A program made the position numbers and the translations under genes. 64,000 bases of DNA from CAZUQP01 sp964622455 (GTDB lineage: Bacteria > Pseudomonadota > Gammaproteobacteria > DSM-16500). Shown piece by piece: positions 41,573-50,853 of this stretch (within the stretch, counting starts at the first letter, position 1; every line of letters starts with the position of its first letter). Location of the stretch: the NCBI GenBank assembly GCA_964622455.1, contig CAZUQP010000022.1, forward strand, positions 67,014-131,013. The letters are read 5' to 3'. The notes beneath the pieces were generated by a model. The model was not told the origin of the DNA. It worked only from the letters and a program-made list of their open reading frames with translations, and ran no database searches.

Positions 41573-41907
41573 TGTCTTTCGCGACGGGTTGGTGGTATTT
41601 GATGGTTGCTATTCCTTTTGGGGTCCTGGGCACACTCTCCATGAAATTATCAAATGGTTTTTTACGTTGGAAATCGTCTCTATGCATATTAGTTTTTTAT
41701 ACAATTTCATTTGTGGCCTTGACCTTAGCGATCCAGAAAATTGATTTGAGTATTGTATACGCGCTTTGGTCTGGCATCGGCACTATTTTAGTGGCCATTT
41801 TGGGTGTATTTCTTTTAGGTGAATCTATTTCAATTAAAAAAATATTTTCTATCGGATTAATTGTTCTGGGTGTATTAGGAATTCATTTGGCTAATGCTTA
41901 CCATTAA
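41569..41907 (+). CDS. SMR-family transporter, subunit 2 (lacks the glutamate)
   Basis: A 112-residue four-helix SMR protein. YTISFVALTLAIQKIDLSIVYALWSGIG matches EmrE helix 2-3, but helix 1 reads FGVLGTLSMKLS, with G18 in place of the essential glutamate. The start is the ATG inside the ATGATG that overlaps the stop of subunit 1; the frame is open much further upstream, but that is shadow of subunit 1. The 3' end overlaps the next gene by 14 bases. Confidence 0.87.
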   Translation: MMSFATGWWYLMVAIPFGVLGTLSMKLSNGFLRWKSSLCILVFYTISFVALTLAIQKIDLSIVYALWSGIGTILVAILGVFLLGESISIKKIFSIGLIVLGVLGIHLANAYH

Positions 41908-42652
41908 AGAATTATCAAGCGCCCTTTCTCCTCTCATCGCGCATCGAGGGGCTAGCGCACTTGCACCTGAAAATACGTTGTCAGCTTTTCAAAAAGCAAA
42001 AGAAATGGGTGCAAAATGGGTAGAATTTGATGTGATGCTTGCTGCATGCGGCACACCTATAGTGATTCATGATGAAACATTAGAACGTACAACGAATGGC
42101 AGCGGGCGAGTAGATGATTATTCTTATCATGATTTACAAAAATTAGATGCGGGCAGTTGGTTTGATGCCCATTTTGCGGGTGAAAGAATTCCGACATTAA
42201 TAGAAGTGGTTGATTTATTAAATAAGCAGCAGCTTTTTGCAAATATTGAAATTAAACCAATAGCAGGTAAAGAAGAAGAAACCGTTGTAAAAGTGCTTGA
42301 GATAATTGAACAATGCTGGCAAAAAAATAAATTTCCTCCATTAATTTCAAGTTTTTCGCGTCCGGTTTTATATTCTGTCAGAAAACATTCACAGACTGCT
42401 TTATTAGGATTTTTGCTGAATCAATGGTACAGTGACTGGGAAGCGGTGTGCGATGAATTACAGTGTTTGACAGTACATGTGAATCAACGAATTTTGACAT
42501 TAGAAAAATCTGAACTTATTAAAAAAACCGGCCGGTTATTGCTTTCTTATACAATTGATAATGAAAAGTCTGCGCGTCAATTATTTTCTTTGGGTGTAGA
42601 TGCGATATTTAGTAATTGTCCAGATGCGATGCGAGTGTTTTTGAATAGGTAA
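41894..42652 (+). CDS. ugpQ: Glycerophosphodiester phosphodiesterase
   Basis: Hydrolyses glycerophosphodiesters to glycerol-3-phosphate and alcohol. The 252 residues have the GDPD motifs IAHRGASALAPENTLSAF, EFDVMLAACGTPIVIHDETLERTT and NIEIKP. No signal peptide, so it is cytoplasmic, like UgpQ. It overlaps the SMR pair and is probably cotranscribed with it; the genes may serve phospholipid headgroup recycling, but the SMR substrate is unknown. Confidence 0.9.
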   Translation: MLTIKELSSALSPLIAHRGASALAPENTLSAFQKAKEMGAKWVEFDVMLAACGTPIVIHDETLERTTNGSGRVDDYSYHDLQKLDAGSWFDAHFAGERIPTLIEVVDLLNKQQLFANIEIKPIAGKEEETVVKVLEIIEQCWQKNKFPPLISSFSRPVLYSVRKHSQTALLGFLLNQWYSDWEAVCDELQCLTVHVNQRILTLEKSELIKKTGRLLLSYTIDNEKSARQLFSLGVDAIFSNCPDAMRVFLNR

Positions 42653-42661
42653 ATATTTCCT

Positions 42662-44473
42662 TCAGTCGGTTGATTTTATTTTCTGTAATTGTTTTAACGC
42701 TGTTTCATAACCAATATCAAGCAATTTTTTGGCTTGTTTAGTATTAGATTGCAGCATCCGAAATTTATTCAAATTTAAGTTAATGAGAATATTGGCTGCC
42801 AAACTATTTTGCGTTGCATTGGTTCTTGAGCCAATAAAAATGGCGCGTAAAAAAGTATCTACAAAACGTGGGAACACATAATGTTCTCGCGTGAATCCCA
42901 ATTTTGCTAGGAGCGCTTGTCTGAAGGTTAAAATGGGGGGGAATTGATATTTATGCGGGTCAGCGGAAAAACTGTTTAATTCAACCGCAATAATTTTAGA
43001 TTTATTCCCGAGTAAACTGCGCATCACATCGACGGGCAAATTGTTGAGTAATCCGCCATCCATATGTAATTCTTGATTGATTAGCATGGGTGGAATTAAT
43101 CCTGGAATGGATGAGCTCGCACGGGTTTTTTCCCATAACACACCATGACGATGGATGTCTTCGTTATTAGTCGCTAAGTTACAAGATATACAAAAATAAG
43201 GAAGCCATAAATCTTCGATTTTAATTTGATGAAAGGCATCCATTTGCGATTGGGTGAAATTTTTAGCATCGAATAGTGAGATTGCAGGCCAGGTGATATT
43301 TCGCCATGAAATGGAATGGCTCGATTCAAATGCAATTTTGCTAAATCGATCATAAGCATCATCATAAGATTCATGAATAGCATAACATGCGCCAACAATG
43401 GCGCCCACACTGGTGCCGCCAATCATATCGATCGGAATTTTTTGTTCTCTAATGGCCCTTAATGCACCTAAATGCGCCCAGCCTCGTGTACCGCCTCCGC
43501 CTAGTACGATGCCAACTGCTTTTTCACGTATATATCGGAGTAAACGCAAATAATCTTTCGTAATATGAATACGTACATGATGATGCATGACAAAAGATGC
43601 TTTTGATAGCCAAAGAGACGTATTGCGCGGCATAACAGCGCTTTCCGTATGTAGTAATACCATGACAGGATCTACTTTATGACGTCCTTTATGCTGCTCT
43701 AATTTTTCAAGAAGAATGGGGTCAATGGCAGGCACTGCATTGCTGTATGCGGTGATATAAAGACTGTCCATTTTTTTAAAAGCAATGTTTGCGAGTGGAC
43801 TCGTAGATGATTTTAAAAAATAAATAATTTTATATAATTTTTTTTTGCCTTTCTCCCTAGATAAAATTTTTTCATTCAGCGCTGCAGTATCGATATAGGG
43901 TTGATTAAAATCAGCATGATAATCTGAAATAAATAAGATGCGTGGATATTTTTCTATAAAACCTGCTAATTTTTCAAAAAATTTTTCTAAGGAGATATCT
44001 TTATGAGCAGGTGCAATCACAATATGTTTATTGGTTTTTTCACTGACCAAAGATTGAATCAATTCCCGGGAGCGCATCATGATAGGATGGATTGCGGCTA
44101 ACATGACGGAAGGGTATTGATGGCATATTTCAAGGAAGTCATTGCTGGGTAAGCTATATAGGGTACAGGGTGTCAGCGCTTTTATGGTGAGCGCGCGCGG
44201 CTCATTGGTCAGTACCCCTGTTTCACCGACTGCTTCGCCTGCATCGATATGGCCCACAATTCGGGTGAGTCCTGTTGGCGTGATCAGGGAAGTCACTAAT
44301 TTTCCTTTCGCTAGTAAAAATAATTGATCAGAAGGGTCGCCCTGAGAGAACAATATTTCATTCGGACTTAATTCAAGTTTAGTAAACTTTGGCAATAATA
44401 GCAGGTGGGCAGGTTCATCTAGGGAAGCCAGAACCTTATTGGTTTTAATAGTGGCTAATAATTCATCTTCCAT
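42662..44473 (-). CDS. cNMP-binding-domain patatin-like phospholipase (NTE/RssA-like)
   Basis: A 603-residue protein. An N-terminal cyclic-nucleotide-binding-type domain (about 20-135; LSPNEILFSQGDPSDQLFLLAKGKL) is followed by a Rossmann-like middle part and a patatin domain (about 318-480) with the oxyanion motif GGGGTRGWAHLG, the nucleophile serine in GGTSVGA and the aspartate in DGGLLNN. The catalytic dyad is complete, so lysophospholipase or serine-esterase activity is likely. Same architecture as bacterial relatives of neuropathy target esterase. No signal peptide. Confidence 0.9.
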   Translation of the reverse strand: MEDELLATIKTNKVLASLDEPAHLLLLPKFTKLELSPNEILFSQGDPSDQLFLLAKGKLVTSLITPTGLTRIVGHIDAGEAVGETGVLTNEPRALTIKALTPCTLYSLPSNDFLEICHQYPSVMLAAIHPIMMRSRELIQSLVSEKTNKHIVIAPAHKDISLEKFFEKLAGFIEKYPRILFISDYHADFNQPYIDTAALNEKILSREKGKKKLYKIIYFLKSSTSPLANIAFKKMDSLYITAYSNAVPAIDPILLEKLEQHKGRHKVDPVMVLLHTESAVMPRNTSLWLSKASFVMHHHVRIHITKDYLRLLRYIREKAVGIVLGGGGTRGWAHLGALRAIREQKIPIDMIGGTSVGAIVGACYAIHESYDDAYDRFSKIAFESSHSISWRNITWPAISLFDAKNFTQSQMDAFHQIKIEDLWLPYFCISCNLATNNEDIHRHGVLWEKTRASSSIPGLIPPMLINQELHMDGGLLNNLPVDVMRSLLGNKSKIIAVELNSFSADPHKYQFPPILTFRQALLAKLGFTREHYVFPRFVDTFLRAIFIGSRTNATQNSLAANILINLNLNKFRMLQSNTKQAKKLLDIGYETALKQLQKIKSTD

Positions 44474-44554
44474 GATGGCCCCTTAAACTTTACTCCTGAG
44501 TCATTATGATACATGATATTATGAGATGTAATATAAAAAATAGGAAAATAACAT

Positions 44555-45160
44555 ATGACAGCCGGGCTTAATTGGATTGATTACGTTGTGTTAGGCATTT
44601 TTTTCTTTTCTATTTGGGCAGGATTTTTCCGTGGCGGCGTTAAAGAAGTTGTTTCCTTACTTTCGTGGATAGCCGCTTTTATTGTAGCTAGTTCATTTGC
44701 AAAACCGGTCTCTTCCTATTTTTCAGGTTCTGCAGCAGTGCAATCTATTACTTCAACTGCATCCGGTACATTTGGAAGTAGCGCATCAGCGCCTGTTTCT
44801 ATGTTTGCAATTGGCTTAAGTTTTGCCGGGTTATTTTTTGGTACTGTTATTATCGGATCGCTCGTCGGTCATTTTGTTAACCGTGCAGTAGAAGGCGGCG
44901 GTGTGAGTATTGCTAATCGACTGCTAGGCGGTGTTTTTGGCTTAGGGCGCGGTTATTTGATTAACCTTGTCATTATTTTTATGGTGCAGTTAAGTCCTCT
45001 TGCTGAACAACCTTTTTGGGTACAATCTAAATTAGTGAACTCTTTCCAACCCGCGGTGCAGTGGCTTGGAAATATGGTGGAACCTGGCATTCAATCTTTA
45101 AAATCATCTGTTGGGCAAACATTGCAAAATTTAAATTCTACTTTTCAAAATCAATTTTAG
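44555..45160 (+). CDS. cvpA: CvpA family membrane protein
   Basis: A 201-residue inner-membrane protein with four predicted helices (YVVLGIFFFSIWAGFFRGGVKEVVSLLSWI at the start is the CvpA signature). In E. coli CvpA is needed for colicin V production and envelope function. AGGAAA lies some 9 bases before the ATG. The usual purF neighbour is absent; a TonB-like gene follows after 24 bases. Confidence 0.87.
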   Translation: MTAGLNWIDYVVLGIFFFSIWAGFFRGGVKEVVSLLSWIAAFIVASSFAKPVSSYFSGSAAVQSITSTASGTFGSSASAPVSMFAIGLSFAGLFFGTVIIGSLVGHFVNRAVEGGGVSIANRLLGGVFGLGRGYLINLVIIFMVQLSPLAEQPFWVQSKLVNSFQPAVQWLGNMVEPGIQSLKSSVGQTLQNLNSTFQNQF

Positions 45161-45184
45161 GTAATCCTTTTTAACAGGATAGCC

Positions 45185-45838
45185 ATGCAAAAAAACAATA
45201 TAAAGAAATGGCTCTTTAATAGTTTTTGGCTATCGATTCTTTTACATCTTTTATTGTTATTCACTTTTTCAACGATTATTATTTTCCAGAGCGAAAAACA
45301 AAAAGAACCTCCCGCATATTACGTACCTGCCTATGTTTATTCAGGAGGAAGCGCATCTATTCCAAAACCCATCATGCAAAAAAAATCGGTGATGACGGCA
45401 AAAGAAAATGAAAAAGATATTTCATCATCAAGAACCGGTATTTTGCCAAAATCCCTATTAGCTGCTTCTTTTGAAACGGTGCAGCAAGATCAGCGTCAAG
45501 CAGCACTCCATGCGCTTAAGAATACAGAACCTGTTTATTTGATAGGGGATACCAGTCAAGAAGCAGATCCTTTAATTAAATTACTGGGTAAAGCACTTTC
45601 TGCTCATTTTGATTATCCTAGAATGGCGGGAGAGTTTGGTACGGGAGGTAAAGTGTTAGTGGGAATGACTTTGCATCCAGAAGGATATTTTTCAGATGTG
45701 CAAATATTAAAATCAAGCAATAATCAAGATCTTGATGCTGCAGCACTTTATGCAGTGAATGCAGCACCCAAAGTCGTTGGAGCGAATCGGTTTTTATCGC
45801 AGCCCAAACATTTTGTGGTGGGGTTTATTTTCAGATAA
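45185..45838 (+). CDS. TonB-type C-terminal domain protein
   Basis: A 217-residue protein with an N-terminal membrane helix (about 14-36), a short variable periplasmic linker and a C-terminal TonB-like domain (about 135-217; YPRMAGEFGTGGKVLVGMTLHPEGYFSDVQILKSSNNQDLDAAALYAV). The proline-rich spacer of TonB is missing and no exbB/exbD is nearby, so it may be a TonB or TolA relative with a different job. AGGA lies 6 bases before the ATG. Confidence 0.8.
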   Translation: MQKNNIKKWLFNSFWLSILLHLLLLFTFSTIIIFQSEKQKEPPAYYVPAYVYSGGSASIPKPIMQKKSVMTAKENEKDISSSRTGILPKSLLAASFETVQQDQRQAALHALKNTEPVYLIGDTSQEADPLIKLLGKALSAHFDYPRMAGEFGTGGKVLVGMTLHPEGYFSDVQILKSSNNQDLDAAALYAVNAAPKVVGANRFLSQPKHFVVGFIFR

Positions 45839-45885
45839 CATTACGTACTGCACCCTTAACTTCCCTATGTATTGCGCACCGATCT

Positions 45886-45988
45886 CCCTACGTGCCGCGC
45901 TTTATGCGCGGTACCCAGAAAATAAAACTAGATGCCGTGAAACAAGCTTGCCCCGTTGTGCTGTTAAACGGGGTCGCGGCACGTAGGG
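45886..45988. repeat. Structured intergenic repeat with 14-bp inverted ends
   Basis: Perfect 14-base inverted arms CCCTACGTGCCGCG (45886-45899) and CGCGGCACGTAGGG (45975-45988) enclose two inner hairpins: CCGCG/CGGCG-type stem at 45895-45911 (CCGCG, loop CTTTATG, CGCGG), which competes with the outer arm, and CCCCGTT/AACGGGG at 45951-45973. It is much richer in G/C than its surroundings and contains no gene. Probably a dispersed repeat or MITE-like element. Confidence 0.7.
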
Positions 45989-46024
45989 GGCTTTGGTGTG
46001 AATACATGTCGTGCATGTAGTAAG

Positions 46025-46055
46025 TAGTCTTGATGGAGAGATAGCGACATCAAGG
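46025..46055 (+). repeat. REP-like palindromic repeat, copy A
   Basis: CTTGATG (46029-46035), a 12-base loop and CATCAAG (46048-46054). It differs at about 4 of 36 positions from the reverse complement of copy C near 62.2 kb. It supplies the stop codon of the sphingomyelinase-like gene. Confidence 0.75.
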
Positions 46056-47285
46056 ATTATTCTTATTATGTTTGTTCGCAGCTTGTTTGTTAGTTTTTTC
46101 TTTAGGAGATTGTAATCCAAATATTCCAAATACGGCAAAATGGTCAGTTGAATTCTGGAAATCACCGATAATTTCTGTTCGAAAAGAGCAGTTAGCACCT
46201 TGTTCCGCATTGTAAGCTAGGCAATCGATTACTTTACCGGTTGCTTCGTGTCCTTGAATGATAGAACGTTCTGGTATTGCGACAGATTTTTTTAACACTT
46301 CAGAAGCGATAGATGTGCCAATAAATAAATTTTTATCTTTGGCTTTTTTTAATAGATCTGGATTAATTTGTTTTTTTGCACCTTTTTGCTGTGGAATGGC
46401 TTCTTTAACTTCTAGAAAATTGTCTGGCGTTGGACATTTAAATCGATGAAACAAATGATATTGTCCTGGATATTTAATGTCTCTTTCCTTAAATCCATTA
46501 TTTGACATTCCAGTGCTGGTCGAGGATTGTCTGCGCGGGTCTTGTATGCCAACATTAACATCGCCTGTGACAAATTCAACAATGCGTTGTAATGTGAGTC
46601 CCTGGATTTTTTTAGTCGATATTTTTTTATGTTCTTCACTGAGATCACAGATCATTTGCATCTGTTCTCCGCGGCGTTTAGAGGTTGTACCACCATAGGA
46701 TTTTGACCATTTTGGAAAAAGGGCTCCACCAGCATGTAAATGCGTGTTATATACTGTAACAAATTGTTTATCATTAATATTGAGATCCACCCACTGCACT
46801 CCTTTGTTTGCGAGGGATTCTTCTCCTAGCATATTATTTTTAAAAGGTACAAAACCCGAATCAATAATAGGAAACGTGCTAAAAATGCTTAATCCACTAC
46901 CTACGTTGATTCTTCCTGTGCCCGGATTGATCATTTGATGTGGATAATAAAGTGTTAAATGGGTACGTAAAATATCTATGGCTTTCTGGTCGAATGATTC
47001 TTGTAGACAGATAATCAAAGGCGGTATCTTATCTTCCTTGGATTCACTCGCTAAGTATTTTTTGTTCCATTGAACGATTTCATCAGCAATTTCCTGTGCA
47101 CGCCTATGATTGGGTCTTAAGGTATGTTTATTTATCTGACGACCAAAGATGGTAGGTAAACAAGCAATATTCAATGAAAGAATACGGAGTTCAAATGACG
47201 CTGTTTCCGGTTGTAATTTTGTCTCAGTATTGTCTGATGCAGAATTTTTTTCTTCTACCTGCTTAGACGGAGATTTCGATAGCAT
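46050..47285 (-). CDS. Endonuclease/exonuclease/phosphatase-fold protein, neutral-sphingomyelinase-like
   Basis: A 411-residue protein with a complete EEP-superfamily catalytic set: N39 (LSLNIACLP), E96 (IICLQE), H182 (YNTHLHA), D243 and N245 (TGDVN), D381-H382 (STDHFAVFG). Spacing and the GSGLSIFSTFPI motif resemble neutral sphingomyelinase/ISC1-type phosphodiesterases more than DNases, though a nuclease or inositol phosphatase is possible. The ATG was chosen; a TTG 102 bases earlier is in frame but falls right after the prpD terminator. A promoter-like TTGATA-16-TATCAT lies between them. No clear signal peptide. The stop codon lies in a REP-like repeat. A candidate effector acting on host membrane lipids (inference). 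Confidence 0.72.
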   Translation of the reverse strand: MLSKSPSKQVEEKNSASDNTETKLQPETASFELRILSLNIACLPTIFGRQINKHTLRPNHRRAQEIADEIVQWNKKYLASESKEDKIPPLIICLQESFDQKAIDILRTHLTLYYPHQMINPGTGRINVGSGLSIFSTFPIIDSGFVPFKNNMLGEESLANKGVQWVDLNINDKQFVTVYNTHLHAGGALFPKWSKSYGGTTSKRRGEQMQMICDLSEEHKKISTKKIQGLTLQRIVEFVTGDVNVGIQDPRRQSSTSTGMSNNGFKERDIKYPGQYHLFHRFKCPTPDNFLEVKEAIPQQKGAKKQINPDLLKKAKDKNLFIGTSIASEVLKKSVAIPERSIIQGHEATGKVIDCLAYNAEQGANCSFRTEIIGDFQNSTDHFAVFGIFGLQSPKEKTNKQAANKHNKNNP

Positions 47286-47387
47286 AAGACGATGCTCAAT
47301 TGAAGAATAATAGAATAAAATGATATCAGAAATGCAATATTTATCAACAAAACTCCAAGCTGCGGTCAGTATAGATTCAATTGTCAA

Positions 47388-47422
47388 AGTATAAAAAACA
47401 GCTCGTTATTTAACAAGCTGTT
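47388..47422 (-). terminator. Rho-independent terminator of the prp operon
   Basis: On the minus strand AACAGCTTGTT and AACGAGCTGTT form an 11-base stem (one G-U pair) with a 4-base loop, followed by TTTTTTAT. The left arm lies within the last codons of prpD, so the stop codon sits in the loop region. Confidence 0.8.
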
Positions 47423-48854
47423 CCATAAATTCATGAACCGGTAAATTTTCTAGTTTTGTTTGGTCTAAGAAAAGATCAAGCAATTGTTTGGTTTTTTCTT
47501 TTGAAAAATGGGTATGGATATTTTCTTCAAATTTTTTGAGTAACAAAGGAATGCCTTCTTCACGCCTGCGTTGATGACCGATCGGATATTCTATTTGAAC
47601 TTTATCGGTATGTGTGCCATCTTTAAAATAAATTTGCATAGCATTTGCAATAGAACGTTTATCAGGGTCAAGATAGTCTTTGGTGAATGCTTTATCTTCC
47701 ACCACTTGCATTTTATGACGCAATAAATCAATACGCGGATCATTTGCAAATGAATCATCGTAATAATTTGCTTTTAAATTTCCGTATAATAATCCTAAAG
47801 CTGTCATGTATTGCAGACAATGATCGCGATCTGCATAATTATGCAAAGGCCCTGTTTTACTGATAATACGAATCGCAGATTCTTGTGTCGTTAAAATAAT
47901 TTTATCAATTTGATCTAAACGATTTTTAATGGTGTCATGTAAAGCAATAGCGCATTCTACAGCTGTTTGCGCGTGAAATTCTGCGGGAAATGAAATTTTA
48001 AATAAAATATTTTCCATGACGTATGCATCAAAGGCTCGCGGAAAACGAAAAGGCTGACTGCGAAATTGCACATCATAAAATCCCCAGGTTTTTGCAGTTA
48101 AAGCGCTCTGATATCCCATTTCCCCTTGTTTGACTAACCAGGCCAAACGTACGCCGCGACTGGTTGCATCCCCTGCAGCCCATGATTTTCTAGAGCCAGT
48201 GTTCGGCGCATGGCGATACGTTCTTAAACTTTGGCCGTCAATCCAGGCGTGCGATAAAACTTTGATGACATCGTCATGCGTACCGCCCAGCATTTGCATG
48301 GCAACAGCTGCTGAGGCAACTTTTACCAACACAACATGATCCAACCCAACGCGGTTAAATCCGTTTTCAAGTGCGATGATACCTTGAATTTCATATGCTT
48401 TAATCATGGCAGTCAAAACGTCACGCATGAGTAACCCCGTTTTATTCTCAGCATGATTTTTTCGACTGAGATAATCAGCAACTGCTAAAATGGCGCCTAA
48501 ATTATCGGAGGGGTGTCCCCATTCAGCGGCCAACCAGGTGTCATTAAAATCTAACCATCGGACCTGTGTGCCAATGTCAAATGCAGCGAGTATCGGATCA
48601 AGTTCGTATTTTGTGCCAGGTACACGTGCGCCATGAGGAACGCTTGTGCCGGGAACGATAGGGCCTAATAATGCAGCGCATTTTGGATAATTTAATGCAA
48701 GAAAGGCGCAACCTAAAGCATCCATTAAACAATAACGTGCCGTTGAATAAGCGAGTTCGCTTTTAATCCTATGTTGGGTCACATAATCAGCAATGACAAC
48801 TAATTCTTTGTCTGGTGCGGGACGTACATTGGTATCGGCAGTATCATTAACCAT
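47406..48854 (-). CDS. prpD: 2-methylcitrate dehydratase PrpD
   Basis: Dehydrates 2-methylcitrate to 2-methyl-cis-aconitate in the methylcitrate cycle. The 482 residues are of the MmgE/PrpD family, iron-sulfur-free, with LMDALGCAFLALNYPKC, RWLDFNDTWLAAEWGHPSDNLGA and ATSRGVRLAWLVKQGEMGYQ. GAGG from the last codons of prpC serves as its ribosome-binding site. Last gene of prpB-prpC-prpD. Confidence 0.95.
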   Translation of the reverse strand: MVNDTADTNVRPAPDKELVVIADYVTQHRIKSELAYSTARYCLMDALGCAFLALNYPKCAALLGPIVPGTSVPHGARVPGTKYELDPILAAFDIGTQVRWLDFNDTWLAAEWGHPSDNLGAILAVADYLSRKNHAENKTGLLMRDVLTAMIKAYEIQGIIALENGFNRVGLDHVVLVKVASAAVAMQMLGGTHDDVIKVLSHAWIDGQSLRTYRHAPNTGSRKSWAAGDATSRGVRLAWLVKQGEMGYQSALTAKTWGFYDVQFRSQPFRFPRAFDAYVMENILFKISFPAEFHAQTAVECAIALHDTIKNRLDQIDKIILTTQESAIRIISKTGPLHNYADRDHCLQYMTALGLLYGNLKANYYDDSFANDPRIDLLRHKMQVVEDKAFTKDYLDPDKRSIANAMQIYFKDGTHTDKVQIEYPIGHQRRREEGIPLLLKKFEENIHTHFSKEKTKQLLDLFLDQTKLENLPVHEFMEQLVK

Positions 48855-48860
48855 CCTATT

Positions 48861-49979
48861 TTAACCTCGTTGATTTAACGGAACATATGCACGCGGTGCA
48901 GGGCCTGTATATTCAGCTTCAGGGCGAATCAGGCGATTATCACCGCGTTGTTCAATGATATGTGCACTCCAACCAGATAAACGAGACATGACGAATATCG
49001 GGGTAAACATGGGCGTTGGAATTCCCATGAAATGGTAAGCGGTAGCACTATAAAAATCTAGATTAGGAAATAAATGTTTTTCATCCCAGAGGATTTTTTC
49101 AATTCGTTCAGAAACAGAATAAAGATAGCCATCATTCGCCTCTTCAGATAATTTTTTCGACCATTCTTTGATGATGTCCGAACGAGGGTCTGATATTTTA
49201 TAGACACGATGACCAAAACCCATAATTTTCACTTTATCGGTAAGCATCGTTTTAATCGCGCGTTCTGCAATATCCGCCGTTTTAAACTGAGAGATTAATT
49301 CCATGGCCGCTTCATTTGCACCGCCATGCAAAGGTCCACGGAGAGTCCCAATACCTGAAACAATGGCAGAATAAAAATCTGATTCGGTAGAAGTTGTGAC
49401 ACGAGCAGCAAAGGTTGATGCATTGAATTCATGTTCAGCGTAAAGAATTAAAGATACATCCATCGCACGAGCGTGTTCTTCGTGAGGCTTTTTGTCATGC
49501 AGTAAATAAAGAAAATGGCCGGCAATAGAATTTTCATCAGAGACCGTTTTAATGCGTTTGCCAGTTCGATGAAAGTGATACCAATAGAGCAGCATACCGG
49601 GAGTGCATGCAATTAAACGGTCGGCAACATCGTATTGGCCATAATGAAGAGATTCAGGCTCCAAAGTGCCCAGCATGGAAGCGCCGGTGCGTAATACATC
49701 CATGGGGTGGGTTTTCGCCGGAATGGTTTCGAGGACTAATTGGAGAGGGTCTGGCAATTCTCGTAACAATATCAATTTTTCGCGATAGGCCTGTAATTCT
49801 TTTTGGTAAGGTAATTCACCATAAATAAGTAAATAAGCGACTTCTTCAAAGCTGCTTTTGGCTGCTAAATCGTGAATGTCATAACCGCGATAGGTGAGGC
49901 CAACACCTTCTTTACCAACCGTGCTAATTGCGGTATTGCCCACGATAATGCCTGCTAGACCTCCGGTCTTTTTATTCAT
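48861..49979 (-). CDS. prpC: 2-methylcitrate synthase PrpC
   Basis: Condenses propionyl-CoA with oxaloacetate. The 372-residue protein is of the citrate synthase family, with [23 protein letters not shown] (histidine), MGFGHRVYK and [13 protein letters not shown]. The short prokaryotic length and context favour methylcitrate over citrate synthase. The ATG with GAGGAA 8 bases upstream is chosen over one 27 bases earlier inside prpB; the genes overlap by 8 bases. Confidence 0.94.
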   Translation of the reverse strand: MNKKTGGLAGIIVGNTAISTVGKEGVGLTYRGYDIHDLAAKSSFEEVAYLLIYGELPYQKELQAYREKLILLRELPDPLQLVLETIPAKTHPMDVLRTGASMLGTLEPESLHYGQYDVADRLIACTPGMLLYWYHFHRTGKRIKTVSDENSIAGHFLYLLHDKKPHEEHARAMDVSLILYAEHEFNASTFAARVTTSTESDFYSAIVSGIGTLRGPLHGGANEAAMELISQFKTADIAERAIKTMLTDKVKIMGFGHRVYKISDPRSDIIKEWSKKLSEEANDGYLYSVSERIEKILWDEKHLFPNLDFYSATAYHFMGIPTPMFTPIFVMSRLSGWSAHIIEQRGDNRLIRPEAEYTGPAPRAYVPLNQRG

Positions 49980-50853
49980 GATTTTTTTCCTCGCTAAAAA
50001 GGGCATCTAATTTTTTTTCATAGGAATAATAATTTAAAATTTGATACAAATCTTCTCGTGTTTGCATGGTAGAGAGCAGGTTTTTTTGGGTACCCTCTTG
50101 GCGAATAGTTTGGTAGACGTTTAATGCTGATGCACTCATCGCGCGGAATGCACTAAGAGGGTAGAGAATTAAACGAATGCCGGCAGATTGCAATTCTTCT
50201 ACTGTAAAAAGCGGGGTCACTCCAAATTCAGTGATATTAGCAAGGATCGGGACTTTGCATTGTTGCGCGAGTGCCTGATATTGAGACAACTCCTTTACGC
50301 CTTCAAAAAAAATCATATCGGCCCCGGCATCTACATACTGCATAATGCGGTCAATGGAGGCGGATAAACCTTCTGAAGCAAGCGCATCGGTTCTTGCCAT
50401 GATAACAAAATGAGAATCAGTTTTTGCATCGACGGCGGCTTTTATGCGGTCAGTCATTTCTGAGGTATTAACTAACGATTTAGATGGTCTGTGTCCGCAA
50501 CGTTTTGCTTGGACTTGATCTTCTATGTGGACTGCAGCAACACCTGCTTTTATCATTTCATGAATAGTACGGGCAATATTGAAAGCAGTGCCCCAGCCGG
50601 TATCAATATCAACGAGCAAGGGTAAATCAACTGCATTCGTAATGCGCCGCGCATCTTCTAATACGTCGTTGAGTGTTGTGATTGCCAAATCAGGAAAGCC
50701 AAAGGATGCGTTTGCAACGCCAGCGCCTGATAAATAAATGGCTCTATAACCAGTTTGCTTGGCCAGCAAGGCAGTGTACGCGTTGATAGCGCCAACAATT
50801 TGAAGGGGTTTTTCAATAAGCAGCATGTCGCGAAACTTTTTCCCTGGGGTCAT
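49972..50853 (-). CDS. prpB: 2-methylisocitrate lyase PrpB
   Basis: Splits 2-methylisocitrate into pyruvate and succinate. The 293 residues have the isocitrate-lyase-superfamily motifs [23 protein letters not shown] (metal ligands) and the catalytic cysteine in [16 protein letters not shown] precedes the ATG. First gene of the operon; neither prpR nor acnD/prpF is present. The 236 bases upstream (50854-51089) contain only the barrel gene terminator. Confidence 0.95.
   Translation of the reverse strand: MTPGKKFRDMLLIEKPLQIVGAINAYTALLAKQTGYRAIYLSGAGVANASFGFPDLAITTLNDVLEDARRITNAVDLPLLVDIDTGWGTAFNIARTIHEMIKAGVAAVHIEDQVQAKRCGHRPSKSLVNTSEMTDRIKAAVDAKTDSHFVIMARTDALASEGLSASIDRIMQYVDAGADMIFFEGVKELSQYQALAQQCKVPILANITEFGVTPLFTVEELQSAGIRLILYPLSAFRAMSASALNVYQTIRQEGTQKNLLSTMQTREDLYQILNYYSYEKKLDALFSEEKNHE

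Noticed and set aside
45902..46210. 102-residue minus-strand reading frame
   Set aside because: It crosses the structured repeat and the end of the sphingomyelinase-like gene, without homology or start signal.
47286..47387. TTG start for the sphingomyelinase-like gene
   Set aside because: It lies directly after the prpD terminator with no ribosome-binding site; kept as an alternative only.
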